Counted from the first letter of the stretch, positions 1-11,405 are shown. The stretch: DNA of 34,185 bases from Terfezia claveryi (GCA_015179025.1 WHUX01000383.1:1-34185), one strand, 5' to 3'. The notes: generated from the sequence alone by a model not told the origin. Numbers and translations are program-made.

Positions 1-681
1 TGAGTGGATAGTGGAATTCTCGATCTGACATTAGTAAACTTCCTGGGAGCAGTCAGTCTCAAACAGACCAGGCTCAGGATAGTCTGATTGGTCTCAGGAC
101 ACTCTAAAAGGTAACCTGTATCCTCTTACATGCAATACAGGACTCTCAGTATCTATACTTTAGCCCGTTATGTACCAAATCCAACCCAACTTGTAATCAT
201 GGTCGCCCAGCCACATCAGCATCGTACTTCTGAGAATAGAATAGCCTTAGCTGAGAGCCTCAATAGGTAGTAAAATCTCCTTCTATGAAACTAGCTATCG
301 GTGGTGACAAAAGACAAAAGACAAACATAAACCAACCAGAAATTAAACAAAAAGAATTATAGAGAGAGTAAAAACAAAATTCCCTAAAGCATAGCTGATG
401 AAAACTAAAAAAATAAGAAGATGAGGGTAACAAATTCATGTCGGTAGTAAACCCTTGCTGTTACACATGTGTCAGTCAATGTGTATTGGCATTCGAAATC
501 AAGGATTTCGCTGGATAACAATAAACAAACCTATGAGTTAGAAAGAAGTTTTACCTGTTTTGTCAAGCAGACTGTCTATATGCTCATATATATATATATA
601 AGAAAAAGACTTCCTCAGACTCTCCTCCCCAAACTCTTGATGTCATGGCCCTCTTACATCCCAGCCAAAGGACCGGATATT
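1..681. other. Non-coding 3' flank of the first zinc-finger gene
   Basis: I see no supported gene. The stretch holds an A-rich part (about 300-440, with repeats of gacaaaa) and an (AT)n run near 585-600. The segment tcaagcagactgtctatat at about 567-585 closely matches tcaagcagactatctatat (about 5860-5878) downstream of the second zinc-finger gene, so this flank was probably duplicated together with the gene. Confidence 0.5.
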
Positions 682-1711
682 TTACTCCAACTTACCTTCC
701 GCAGAAGGCCCTCCATCCTTTGCCACATCTGGGGCAATACTATAGTCGCAACTCTCGAATTCACTCCCCTCCCCAAGCATCTCGCTAAAGGTATCTGGCT
801 CATCCCTACCCAAATGTTCCCTCCACAAGAGCCTATATACCTCATCTAACTGTTGTTGCACCTGTGTGGCGTTTGAAATGACATCCTCAAGTTCTCCTCG
901 TCTATTGTCAAACATTTGCTGTGCCGTTTCGTCTAGGCCCAACGGTACTGACAAGCTTGAAGTGCTAGTGGGGAATCTGTTCTGATTTTGAGGAGTATAT
1001 TGTGATTGTCGGGAGTTCTGAGACTGGTGGCGCGGTGGGGAATGAGGGTCTTCAGCGGTTGATTGAGCGGTGCTTTCAACCCTGAATTTACATCGGTTCC
1101 TGCGATGATCGACCAGATCTCTCTTGAATTTATATCTAGAGAAACAATCTGGGCACACTTCAGTTTTGTTTGGAAGATGTGATTTTAGGTGATCCCTGTT
1201 GCATAGTCAGTTCTATTACCCAATCTAACCGCTTAGTACAGCTGATTTACTTCAGTTTTGAATTATCCCTATTGTGTTTTCTACAATGCGGACACTGGTA
1301 CTTTGTGGAAGTGGAAAGAAAATGTTGCTTAGCTGGTGTACTTGTGTTTGGCTGCTGGAAGCTGTTATATTGGTACTCAAATGGTATACCTCGGTTTTGA
1401 GTGAGCCATTCGTTGACTCGGTCATCGGTCGTTGCATTGACCTGTGTTGTTGATTGGAAGCTCGACGGATAAGAAGCCGAATTACCGGTATTTGTTTGGA
1501 TTGATATGTTCAACCCCCTTTCAGATGCTAGAGCGTGAGGCTGGTTGGAGGTAGTAGTCGCTGGTGGTACGCTTCGTTGACCTGAGGCCCGTACGATACA
1601 TTTCCCCTTGCATCTTAATTTATCACAATTTGTGCAACCTATGAATTATATTGTTAGCTTTTAGAATCCTTGGGATATTGGGCAATACTTGCGATTACGT
1701 TCAGGGGACAT
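682..1711 (-). CDS. C2H2/C2HC zinc-finger protein, paralogue 1 (three exons)
   Basis: Probable nuclear nucleic-acid-binding protein; target unknown. I assemble exons 1711-1699, 1638-1251 and 1195-682, giving about 304 residues. Intron 1 (1698-1639, 60 nt) begins GTAATC and ends CATAG with a GCTAAC branch-like site. Intron 2 (1250-1196, 55 nt) begins GTAAAT and ends ACAG with GAACTGAC as branch-like site. The start ATG is chosen because it gives MSPERCTNC, parallel to the start of the paralogue at 6053-8012. Residues 6-18 form a cysteine cluster (C-x2-C-x4-C-x3-C). Finger 1 uses C120, C123, H136, H140; finger 2 uses C148, C151, H164, C169, so the last ligand is Cys. Intron 2 splits finger 1. 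The middle is rich in Q, S and P; the C-terminal part (QVQQQLDEVY) may be helical. The tail FESCDY...SAEGKLE resembles the paralogue's end. The fingers are clear; exon 1 is inferred. Confidence 0.72.
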
Positions 1712-2906
1712 CAACAATATTGTATATAATTATGCAGAAAGGCTGTATGCTGTAGGCACAGCGCAGGTATTAAACCTCTTGATGGTTGATGTACTGGGCC
1801 TAACTTCGTGTCAACTAGGTACGAAGAAGAAAAAAATGACACAAAGCGTGCAAGCAGTTAAAATGAAGGCGAGAACTAGCGTAAAAAGCCCCAGCACTGG
1901 AGCTTTCTGGGACGGAAGGTAGATGAAGGCGAAAGACGCCTTTTATAACCCACTGGGCACTTCTCAGCGGTGTACTCTATTGCTGTAACTTTCAAAAGTA
2001 CGCAACGTCCACGCGGGTTTCAAATGGGTTAGAACCAAAATAATGCATTCCCTTTGAGGATCTCTTCCCTGCGAATTTGTCTCATTGTATCTATCCTTGC
2101 TGTCAACGGTATGCAGTACCTTATTGCAAGAACACGCATGCAGCATGACGTAAAATAAATTGGAGAATGTCGAACTTCATGTTACTCCAGGTAGTCTACT
2201 TATACTCCATAGTTTTCAGAAGTTACATAAGAACGAGATTATCTGCACGCATGCCATCCAGGGTAATATGTATTCTCAATCCGCCTGACCTAACCTGAAC
2301 CAACCTGCATACCGAGGAATTATTGAGAATCGCAGAATCCAGAGCCAGACGAATGACCGTGCTGGCGTTACAGATATAGTGCTATGCTGCGCCCGATTCT
2401 TGTATCGATAGCCCCCGAGATCGAGCACTAAGCTTATCGATTTATATATTCTAGTTCTCGAATTTCCAGGTTGGAGCACGGCGGAGTGCAGCCTGCAGCT
2501 TGCATCTTGCTACCCCAGGTCACCATTGAGCAACGTTATCTATTCAGAGGTATTAATCCCCTGCCATGAACGGGCTGGGTAGTACATGGGTATGTAGTCT
2601 TGCTGATTGGATATTAGCGAATCGCCCGGGCTACTAAAGATTATTGCATCGAATTATAGTCCAGGGTTTGGGATGGAGACGCGGCCCACGCCATGTACTA
2701 TAGAGAAGTTAGATTTAGATAGCCAGCCAGTCGGAGAGCAGAAGATCCCAGCTGCAGCTGGTACGAAGCCAAGAAAAACTCATGAATTGCCCTTGTCGAA
2801 TTTTTTAAGACATCTTTAGCAAGTGGCAAATTTACAAAATCTCACATGACTAGATGGCTATGATGAAACACCAATTTCTCCCGTATATGATATGTTCTGG
2901 GCTGCT
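1712..2906. other. Intergenic region upstream of zinc-finger gene 1
   Basis: No gene is supported. The minus-strand promoter of the 682-1711 gene must lie here; a TATATA-like stretch sits about 15-20 bases upstream of its ATG (about 1726-1731), too close to be a convincing TATA box. Open frames of 60-77 codons here have no recognisable motif. Confidence 0.4.
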
Positions 2907-2910
2907 CGCT

Positions 2911-2943
2911 CGTGGGCATCGGCCGCCCGCGGGCGGCCCCACG
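2911..2943. repeat. GC-rich perfect palindrome (hairpin)
   Basis: The 18 bases at 2921-2938 (ggccgcccgcgggcggcc) are identical to their own reverse complement. They are flanked by cgtggg on the left and cccacg on the right, which extends the possible stem. It stands alone as a GC island in AT-rich DNA. It may be the tip of a decayed transposon end; no partner copy is seen in the window. Confidence 0.7.
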
Positions 2944-4171
2944 CGGGCAATTTATAATTACTGCATTTAGTACATATATAATTCACTTGAATTAATAAAA
3001 ATATACCTAGAGCTAACTATTGGTCAAGTTTAGGTTGATCTACTTGATATGCGCTTTATTTTTTTTTATTTTTTTTTATTTTTATTTTTTTGACAGTCTA
3101 TACCTGAGTCATGTCAGGGTCCCGAAGTCCCATTTGAAGGTTCGACCTATGCTTTCGGAACATGAAGCGGGTCCTACCTCCCGAACCTAAGAAATACAAA
3201 AGAAACCCCAAGCTCATCAAGCGTTCAACCGTGACCTCCGCCGTCAACTTCCGACCCCCTAACTGAGATTAAGATTGGTAAAGAAAGTCCAAACAAAATC
3301 CACCGTCACTTCCTCACACTCCCCAGCCGTACAGGATGAAGCAACATGCGTTCCCGTTCCCAGTCATGACTCACAAAACCTGCACCCAGGATCAACCGTC
3401 GTATCCAGGATGCAGCTTCCCTTTACCGGTTCTGCAATTTATATAATTTATAAACGCCTCCTGTTTCATTTAAGGGTTCTACCCACCCCTGTCCGGTTAG
3501 GCCGGTTAGTCGGCGTGGTAGAGGGGGGGGGGGGATCTCTGCTTTTATTTGGCTCGGGAGGTAGGCCGTTTATGCAGCCCGTTATTCCGTGGGTGTACCG
3601 AGATGAGGAGCCGGCGTCTCATAGCCTTTGGGGAAAAAAAAAAAACCCACCCTTGTCCCAACTACCTTTCTGCTTGATTATCTCTACCCTATTTCAAACC
3701 TGCTTAACTCCACCCTCCGTCACCCTTTTCCATCTCCTCTCCTTGCTCTTTCCTTAGCTATCCTGTCTGCCTTCCATTTCCATATACTTCAACATGGGCT
3801 TTGACCCAACAGAATATGGACAACATCCTGTCCCAAAGCCTCCTGCCTCCTTCCAATCTATTTACCACCCATCTGTTCTAGCTATTCCACTCTGAGCTTG
3901 TTATGGCTTTGATTGCACCATGAGCCTGATGGCAGGTATTTTCAATATCTGCTGATGGGGCTGGATATACCAAGTTTTACATCCTTTGCTTACCAGATGT
4001 ACATGGCAGATGGAGGAACTCTACTTATACGTTGGATTCTAATTATATAGAACGTACTGCAGGCGCTCATGCAGAGATCCCTGTTAATTGCGATTAACAG
4101 GGGAGTACCGTAAGTGATCCGCAGCCCTAAACATGGTCAGGCCTCAACCAAGAGTACAGTAATGCCAATAA
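2944..4171. other. Intergenic region with low-complexity tracts
   Basis: No supported gene. Contains a T-rich tract with regular A spacing (about 3056-3092), a run of 12 G (3523-3534) and an A run near 3638. A 160-codon open frame across 3275-3757 starts on a non-ATG codon and covers the G and A runs, so I do not call it coding. Confidence 0.5.
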
Positions 4172-4625
4172 TGTTGATGGAGGTATATATACATGTATGC
4201 AGAGACGTTATACCCTTAAAAACCTTGCTCCGCCCCCGAAGATCGTCTCAGTGCACGGACCAACTCCAATAAAGCGACCAGTCAAATGCGGAAGTCGACT
4301 AGGGGATAGAGGAAAAGCTGACGTGGAAGGACTCGAGATGGGCATTCGAAGATGGACAAGCTGGGAAAGCCGAATGCGGAATAATTCATGGATTAGGATA
4401 CGGGGATAGATAAGTTGGGAATACTGCATGCGGAACAGTGAATGTAATCATGTGAGCGCAAGGTTTTATGATGTAAGGTATATAAAGACCACTCGTTCGT
4501 GGTTCTCTCATGGATATTCATGGATATCTCTCATTGTACGTACAAGCAATCGTTTATCATTTACTACAATTCGATTATAATGATTTTCACGAGTGGCAGT
4601 GGTCCGGCGATCGTCGGTTTTTACA
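4172..4625 (+). repeat. Candidate solo or truncated LTR
   Basis: The segment starts with TGTTGATGG and ends with GGTTTTTACA, consistent with TG...CA LTR ends. It holds a TATA box (TATATAAAG, about 4479-4487) followed by a CT-rich stretch that could be the transcription start/R region. No target-site duplication or second LTR is visible. The 3' end recurs elsewhere: about 10999-11029 on plus and about 11380-11405 on minus. Boundaries are guesses. Confidence 0.4.
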
Positions 4626-4770
4626 GCAGAACCTCAAACTGTTGCCAACATCATGATCGATCAAGGGAAATAAGCAGGAAGCTCTACATCTGGAATTTTC
4701 CCAAGAATTACCCATTTGTCTGATATCCTAAGAAATCTAATAGACCAAACCAGATTTGCATCGTAGGATA
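4601..4770 (+). repeat. Dispersed repeat, copy 1 (inverted relative at 11236-11405)
   Basis: About 170 bases match the reverse complement of 11236-11405 with many substitutions. Shared blocks include gatcaaggga, agcaggaagctctacatctg and tctgatatcctaagaa. The block straddles the end of the candidate LTR and the start of the presumed internal region. Confidence 0.75.
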
Positions 4771-4826
4771 ATGCCGACCTGGTTCTAGAAGCATTAATAA
4801 CCGAAGGCGATCGCAAGTTTCAATGA
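4680..4826 (+). pseudogene. Possible gag N-terminal relic of an LTR retrotransposon
   Basis: Just downstream of the candidate LTR end, a plus-strand frame reads SSTSGIFPRITHLSDILRN and, after a TAG, continues DNADLVLEALITEGDRKFQ before a TGA. The copy at 11236-11405 keeps the SSTSGI and SDILRK blocks but has a frameshift between them, which fits a protein-coding ancestor. The family cannot be fixed from so short a piece; a Ty1/copia-like or gypsy-like gag is only an inference from its place after an LTR-like end. Confidence 0.3.
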
Positions 4827-5022
4827 ATGTTCCAAGAGTAAAACTGATAAGTGACAGGCACTAATGACACTGAACTGTACATTGCAGGAAGACGATCACT
4901 TAATCTTGAAAATCCCGGGTCGGCCCATTCCAAAACCTGGTAATCCCTAGTGAAATAATTTAAGAGATATAGTGCCCACTATATAGGTACTTACCGGTAC
5001 TCATAAAGTACCCAATGTAGCT

Positions 5023-5253
5023 TCCACTCTCCTTTACCCAACCGAGCCTGACCGTATCGTCTCCAAGAGCCTGTTGTCTGCTGGTTATTTCGTCAATGAC
5101 CACCGTTAGGTCCCTTGCTCTTGCCTTCTCTTTTCTTCCCGCCAGCCTTACCACCGCAATAGCCGCTCGGGAGTCACAAATGCGAGGCAGCTTCCCGGGC
5201 GCTGCTTCAAGCGCTCCCTTGATTCCCGTCACATCCCCATCCCACACTCCCCA
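5023..5253 (-). pseudogene. RNase H-like fragment of a non-LTR retrotransposon
   Basis: The minus-strand frame reads WDGDVTGIKGALEAA, then CDSRAAIAVVRLAGRK, KARARDL and LGWVK. This order matches the RNase H domain of fungal LINE-type polyproteins, where a D-S-x-A-A-I strand is followed by a helix and a G-W-V-K-x-H turn. The fragment lacks the first catalytic Asp strand, shows D where the family usually has the catalytic Glu (WDGD), and loses the GHxGIxGNExAD end after WVKESG. It is a dead relic. Upstream on this strand the frame runs into a 12-bp-type tandem repeat. No reverse transcriptase is nearby. Confidence 0.65.
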
Positions 5254-5312
5254 TATCACCCTCCCCATCCTACACTCCCCATCCAACACTCCCCATCCTA
5301 CACTCCCCATTG
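5230..5312. repeat. Short tandem repeat, CCCCATCCTACACT type
   Basis: Imperfect tandem copies of a pyrimidine-rich unit (ccccatccYacact and shorter variants) lie immediately beside the RNase H relic. They create apparent reading frames on both strands with repeated GWGV- or SPSNTP-like peptides, which I regard as artefacts. Confidence 0.7.
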
Positions 5313-6052
5313 CTACTGAAGCCCCAATTACTGCATCCCCTCCCTTCCGTTACTCCAGCCCCTATCATTCTTCTGTTCACTCCTTCCTGCTCTCGCCATA
5401 GCCATCGCCATACGCTATATAAGAGCACTGACTTGAAAAAAATACACAACTTCCTATTCCTTCCTAGCGTAGGCCACCACTCTCGCTTGAAATCAGGGGG
5501 GTTCATATTTGGCGCGCCCCCTCCCCGCTTCTTTCCAGTTTCTATTATTCTTCCAGTTGGAAGGTCGATGCGCAAAGTCGAGTCGTGCATCAGCTCCTTA
5601 AAGGACGTGGAGCGTCAAGTGTCGTTATTGCCGATTTGACACCCATGACCTGGTTGACCAATTCCTTGCTCGCACCTTGTACTACATTGCACCCCATTGC
5701 ACCATGCGCTCCGAGAGTGCTTGGTACTGTAAGCTTTCCATCTCCTCCCCCAAGCCCTGATGTCCCCTATAACCTAACTCCCCTTCCTAGATCACCACTA
5801 ACCTAAGCATCCAATGAATTAGACGTCTGGTTAACACAAGCCTCTCCTTTTGATATCAAGCAGACTATCTATATACCCACATATATATAACATAAACAAA
5901 TCTGGTAGTGCTTCTACCCTATCCCGGAACATGCTTAAAATTGAAATTTGTGTCTCCTGTTGTTGGTGCAACCACAAGGTAAGTGCGCCCCAGGCATCCC
6001 CACCCGCACTCTTAACCCTCTTATAGACCCTTCCGAGGAGGACCAGACATAT

Positions 6053-8012
6053 TCAGGCCTCCTTACTTTCTGCAGAACCTCCGCCCCGAGCATTGTCTAA
6101 ATAGTCAGAACTTTCAAATTCATGTTGGCAGTTAGAGGTCCCATCGCAATTAATATTCCTGCTTTCTGCCCTGCTACGCTGGGGCAGAAGAAAAAAACAT
6201 ATCGTATAGTAATCCTGCATTGTATATTCATCCTCAATATCTCTACCAACGTCAGGCACTTGCGATCCCACTTTGTCTAGGCTCAACTGTGTAAGGCTGT
6301 CCGGAGGGCGGAGATGGGGGAGCATTAGGTCCCCGCTAGTTTTGCTTAAAAGGGGGGATTTATCAGGAGTATGTTGTCGTTGTAGGCCCACATTATTTGA
6401 AGTCATGTGTGGGTAAGGGTTCGGAGACCGGTGCAGCGGAGGCTGGTACTGGTGCGGTGGAGACTGGTGCAGTGGTGAAATGGAAGGATTCCACGAAGAA
6501 TTATCGATATTCAACTGCCCTGTAGCAGCGGAAATGGCACTCCGACGCAGCCTATGGCTATTATACGCTGCTAATTCCCCTTCCTCTAGATTCCATTGTG
6601 TCAGGCTGTTCCTAGGGCTGGGTTGGAAGGGAGTCAGGCCCTCATCTATAGTGCTAGCGCTCTGAGCGTTGCTTGAAAAGGGGGATACTCTCTGTGGAGG
6701 ATGCTGTGTCTCTGGGTCTGCATTATTTAAAATCTTCTGTGAGTAGGAGTTTAAATACTGTTGGTGCGCTGGAGACTGAGGGCTTGGTGGGTGTTGAGCT
6801 GGAGGGCGCAATGGCAGTTGAGCCACATGCATATCAAGACCATCAGTGTTAGCGTCTTTAACACAGCTCTCCCCAGAGGCTTCGTACACCGCTTGAACCC
6901 TACGATTATTATGAGACTCCCGTTGTTGCTCATATCCGTAATCAATCTCTTGTGACACTTTGTTGGTAGTTAATAATATTTCCTCAATCCATTTAGATCT
7001 ACTATCACGTACTCGCCGTGCACCTTCTCCTAGATCCGGTACTGTATGCCAGCTCTGAGTACTGAGTTGGAATGTTTCCTGCGTACCAACGCAAGTCAGT
7101 GGATCTCCGTGGGGTGGCTGCAGCTGTGCGGGTGGTGAATCTTCAATAATATCGTCATTAGGTTTCGCGATTGCTGGAGAGCGAATTTCGCTTTGTGGGG
7201 TATTTTGCGATTGCAACTGTGAATCATTCAAAACTCTGTAGCGGGCTGGTGATGGAGAATGCGGTGGGGATGGAGTTGTTCTCGTTGGTTTACACTTCTT
7301 CGAATGCTTCTCCAGATCCCTCTTATATTTATATTTAGCGTGACATCGGGGATTCGGACACCTAAACGGTTGCTCCTTAGAATGTGATCTCAGATGATCA
7401 CTGTTGGCCACGTCAGCATGATTCCAAATTGAGCCTTCTGCACTGTACTTACGTCAGTTTTGATTTGTCCTTGAAGTTTGCCTTTGGACAAATAGGACAC
7501 TGTAGTCTAGGAGGGTTGGACGTAAATTGTTGATCTGAACTTGAGCTTTGCAGCACAGGATGAGATAACGTGTACCGGTATATGTTATCTGGGAAGCTGT
7601 TTCTCTCGAATTCAAACTTCGGTCCGTCCGCAATCAATGACTCGGTTCTCCTTCTCTTGGCATCATCATCAAGATGTTCTATATTTTCAACACTACCACT
7701 GGAACCCGAAGCCCCATTACTTCTCTTGTTTGGTGCCTTAACATGTGGCCCTGAGATAGTAGGCTGCGAGGTCGATGAAAATTGGTATAAATAATTCCGG
7801 GTAGTCCCCGAACCAAAATTCATATGAATTGCGTTCTTCGCATCGACAGCCTGAGACGTTATTGATTGCGCCGAGCTTCCCTGATTTTGCCGATGTGTCT
7901 TATGAATGCACATCCCATTACAAGGACAACGACGGTCTAAGTGATACGATGGGATCAGATCTCGAACTTTTTAATGCAATGGGCTACACTTACGGATACC
8001 TGTTTGGGACAT
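6053..8012 (-). CDS. C2H2/C2HC zinc-finger protein, paralogue 2 (three exons)
   Basis: Probable nuclear DNA- or RNA-binding protein. Exons 8012-7994, 7936-7453 and 7400-6053 give about 616 residues. Intron 1 (7993-7937, 57 nt) is GTAAGT...CTTAG; intron 2 (7452-7401, 52 nt) is GTAAGT...ACAG. Splicing out intron 1 joins MSQTGI to HRRCPCNGMC, a short Cys cluster matching the start of paralogue 1. Finger 1 uses C153, C156, H170, H174; finger 2, after the linker SKEQPF, uses C182, C187, H200, C204. The long middle is low-complexity, rich in Pro, Gln, Ser and His (for example PPHQYQPPLHRSPNPYPH). The segment RSKWIEEILLTTNKV matches the region before paralogue 1's C-terminus, and the tail FESSDY...SAESKEA matches its end. 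Intron phases (1 and 2) and the position of intron 2 inside finger 1 are the same in both genes. Confidence 0.78.
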
Positions 8013-10998
8013 GAATGTCGACGCACTGTGCCTATATTTCCGAAAGTAAGCAATGAAGGGTCGAAAGCGGACAAAAAACCCGGCTAAGGTGATGGGCAGA
8101 TGGAAGGAATTTAGGGCCTAAAAGTTAGCCTTCTCGAGTTCTCCAGCGTAATCTTATATTGAACAATTCTTGTAATTATGTATCTCGCGGTTCACCTGAT
8201 AGGGTTAGGTACACCGCGGTTGGCTGAGCTGGATACCCAGCAGGGGGTGCCCTGCCAGCTGCACTTGCACTCCTATCCTGACACGAATACTCCTTCTTTA
8301 ATCGAGCAAACGTTGTGATGGACGCAAGTGTGCCTTTGCTACGGTTGCATACCAGTCCAAGGATGTTTGTTTCACGCTTCAGGGTAAGAGTTTTCATAGT
8401 GACTGTGTTGCCACATTATTGCATACTAAGTAGTTCTGCAAATTCTGTTTAGTCTCTTTCTGTAGGTTGTGCATATTTAGGCTCCTTATTCAGCGGTTGT
8501 AGTCAGTTAGTCTGGCTAGACTTCGGTGTGTTGTATGAGAACTCTTGCAAACTAGACTAACCACAGCGGCATCACCGTTATGCTTCAGATTTTTCGAAAA
8601 AAAAGAAAAAAAAACACTTTCCTCATATGCACTACCATAGCCGGGTGGATTCAACGCAACCAACCCTCCACAGCGACAGTGTGTATATGCTGTACAATAC
8701 ATATGCCACTTTTTTTTATCCCATAACAACAACCTTGGCTCTATTGATAATCCCGCGTAAAAATATTGGACTTTACAAGAGTCGTGTTAATATTGCCCTT
8801 ACTATAATTATTTCGTCACATATTGGCCAGCTGGAGCGTACCAACGCAACTGTACAAATAAATATGCAGTTATACTGCCATGTCATCTATTAAGTACGGA
8901 GGGTGTTGTGCCAACCAGCTAATATTAAGTAGTAGTGGTGATGCTTACTAGCTAGGCTATTGAGATCATCCCCGCGCCGGTACGTAACGAAAATAGTTCA
9001 ACGTAAATTCACAGCCACGATGAACATGCTTTCGATAACCAGCAAAGGTTTTTTTCCTTTCCTTTCGATAGTCAACCTGTGCCAATCAGACTCATAGTCG
9101 TTGGTCAACCAGACTATCATTGTCGTTGTATCCTCAGTACAGTAAGTAAGTTACTAACGTGTTTAGCTTGGTCTGTGTCTCACACATAACGCCAAAAGTG
9201 GAACTAACGTTAATCAGACTAAATCAGCAAGCGAATCAGCTGGCTGGCATGCTTCGTTCGGTTAGCGTGTGTTCAATTAAGGTAGTCGACTAGTCTTCAC
9301 TTCCCCGATGCCATCATATCTTTGATTCAGGGTAAGGAACATACTAAGTAACCTTCGCATATATTAGGTTATTTTTCCTTATAGTCATGAGCTCGAGATG
9401 GTACATATAGTGGCATACTACTTGGTCTTATCCCCAGTCGTATCTACCGGACGACCCCCGCCCTGGCCCCATTCCTAATTCACAAGAGAGGGCACGACCC
9501 GACTAGCCGAGGCTAAGGTCATGATTTATTTTGAGATTCTCATTTGATCTGGAAGCGGCTGTATACGGCGACATGGCGGGGTCTGGCTAAAGGCACGAGA
9601 CTACTGGCTAAACTGAACAGCATTCCCGAAGATCGCTTGGTCAGTAGTGTGGGTAATTATTGAATGCAATGCCTCCTAGTTACACAGCCGCGGTGCACAG
9701 CGCAGAGACGGGGCTAACAACCAACTGCCACCTGTCATACATGGTCAGCAATAGAAACCTGCAGTAATAACCCGTGATATCGAGTACTTCATGGGATCGG
9801 CAAACTGATAATCACTGATTCCAAGACTTGGCGATATGATAGGTCGCGAATTCGGCGATCCAACCTGCGTAATAATCAAGATAGGTATTATTACCAATCC
9901 AAGGTCCGTTGTCAAAATGGAAGGGCAGTTTGGGAGCAAGAGTTTACATTTTGGCCTACGACTCATGAGTCACATCGCAATGGCCAGCTGGATTGGCAGA
10001 GTAGCACACCATTGTGCTTTTATGTAATCTTAGACAAGTCATCAACTACACGTACACTATTATTAACTTGTACTTGTGATTCGGCGGAAATCAGTGATAA
10101 TTTGAGAGCTACACTTGGAATTCAGCCTATGAAACATGTAATGAAACCTCGAACAATATTCAACTGGTAAATGTGGTTGTTATAGCAATTCAATAGTTAA
10201 TTGGTTGATATCCGTCAAATATCAAATCATGTTGTACTTACATCGCACCGATGAGGAAGTAACCAGGCTTAACTTGGAAATCCAATTCCTCTCATTAGGG
10301 TTAGCCTGTTTCCAAGTCTGGTAGTCGCTATAGTGCCTACCAATATGTCGGTACTTGCCTGGTACTTACTTAATATATATATATTAGCCTCCCTGAATGT
10401 ACTATTAAGAAATACTTTGTACGATGAGCAATACAAGCAGCTGCTGTCTGATTCACATGCCAGTTTGTGGACTGATCAACTTCATGGTCAATTAATACGA
10501 TGCTGTAGTGGTGATTGGTAAGTCTCTGTGCGGTTGGCAGCAGGTTGATCGATTTTCTACCCCGCTCGAGTCTTCCGCTCCGCCATCTTGATCTCTCCTT
10601 GCCCTGCCTATCCAAGGATTTTAACGCATTGATTGCCTGCATGGATGATTGATTGCCTGCATGGAATACCCAAGTCTTCCCAGTACCCAGGGAATCAGCT
10701 GCGTAGGGGGAATACGCACCTCGTAGTTGGTTACCAGGTTTAAACCAAATACCACGCACTCTGTTCCGAGATTACCCAACGCTTGCACCCCTACAAGCAC
10801 ATTATACATGAGACAGAACCAAACAGGGGTATTTCTGACGTCAAATATATAAACAATCAGGTACCCTGACCTGACCATGCATATTCTCAATTGTTCTTTC
10901 CAATTGCGTCCTGGTAATGCTGTATAATCTAGCATATGTACCCCACATATTTACATAGTGACCTTTAGCCATGTATAGTTCCATCCCATTAGAGTGTC
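8013..10998. other. Long non-coding stretch
   Basis: About 3 kb in which I find no gene with recognisable motifs. Open frames of 60-129 codons exist on both strands, but they overlap one another and have no domain signal or clear intron pattern. A small tandem duplication of gattgcctgcatgga is at about 10630-10662. The promoter of the 6053-8012 gene should lie just right of 8012. Confidence 0.45.
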
Positions 10999-11029
10999 TG
11001 GCCGTCGTCATTTTTACAGCAGAACCACT
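10999..11029 (+). repeat. Fragment of the dispersed LTR-end repeat
   Basis: The block ggccgtcgtcatttttacag and the following cagaaccac match the end of the candidate LTR and its continuation at about 4604-4634 (cgtcggtttttacagcagaa). Only about 31 bases align, so this is a short relic. It lies about 200 bases from the inverted copy at 11236-11405. Confidence 0.5.
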
Positions 11030-11235
11030 ATTCATTACAACTCGCCAACGCCCTCGATTGTTGGATACTTCTAAAATCAGGTTGGCGATCCAGTATACTT
11101 ATCTCACTAAATATTTCCCTTCTCCTTCGCTTAGGGAAAGTCCAGAAGTCCAGAGCTGCTGCAAGTTGGGATGAGCATGAGTACATGCCGTTGCAATACA
11201 ACTTTGTATAAGAAGCTACATGACAACACATTCTT

Positions 11236-11405
11236 AATTATCTCCACAATGCAAATCTGGTTAGGTTATTTTTTCTTAGGATATCAGAGGGATAGGTATT
11301 CTTGGTAGAATTCCAGATGTAGAGCTTCCTGCTTGCTTCCCTTGATCTTTCATGATTTCTTTTCGTAAGTGGCAGTTTTGGCGTAAAACTGACGATGGCC
11401 GGACC
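11236..11405 (-). repeat. Dispersed repeat, copy 2 (inverted relative of 4601-4770)
   Basis: Read on the minus strand this segment aligns along its whole 170 bases with 4601-4770, including agcaggaagctctacatctg, tctgatatcctaagaa and accagatttgcat. It keeps a broken piece of the same putative gag start. Upstream on this strand a TATATAG motif (about 11575) and CT-rich DNA suggest that part of the LTR may also persist. Confidence 0.7.

Noticed and set aside
3120..3160. ggttcgacc, tRNA B-box-like
   Set aside because: No cloverleaf or A-box can be built around it.
3275..3757. 160-codon plus frame
   Set aside because: Non-ATG start, crosses a 12-G run and an A run, no motif or splice structure.
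5096..5401. Plus-strand frame with a signal-peptide-like start (MTTVRSLALAFSF)
   Set aside because: It is the opposite strand of the RNase H relic and then runs through the tandem repeat; the minus strand matches a known domain.
10297..10310. ttagggttag, telomere-like
   Set aside because: Less than two units; scattered single ttaggg-type matches occur by chance.
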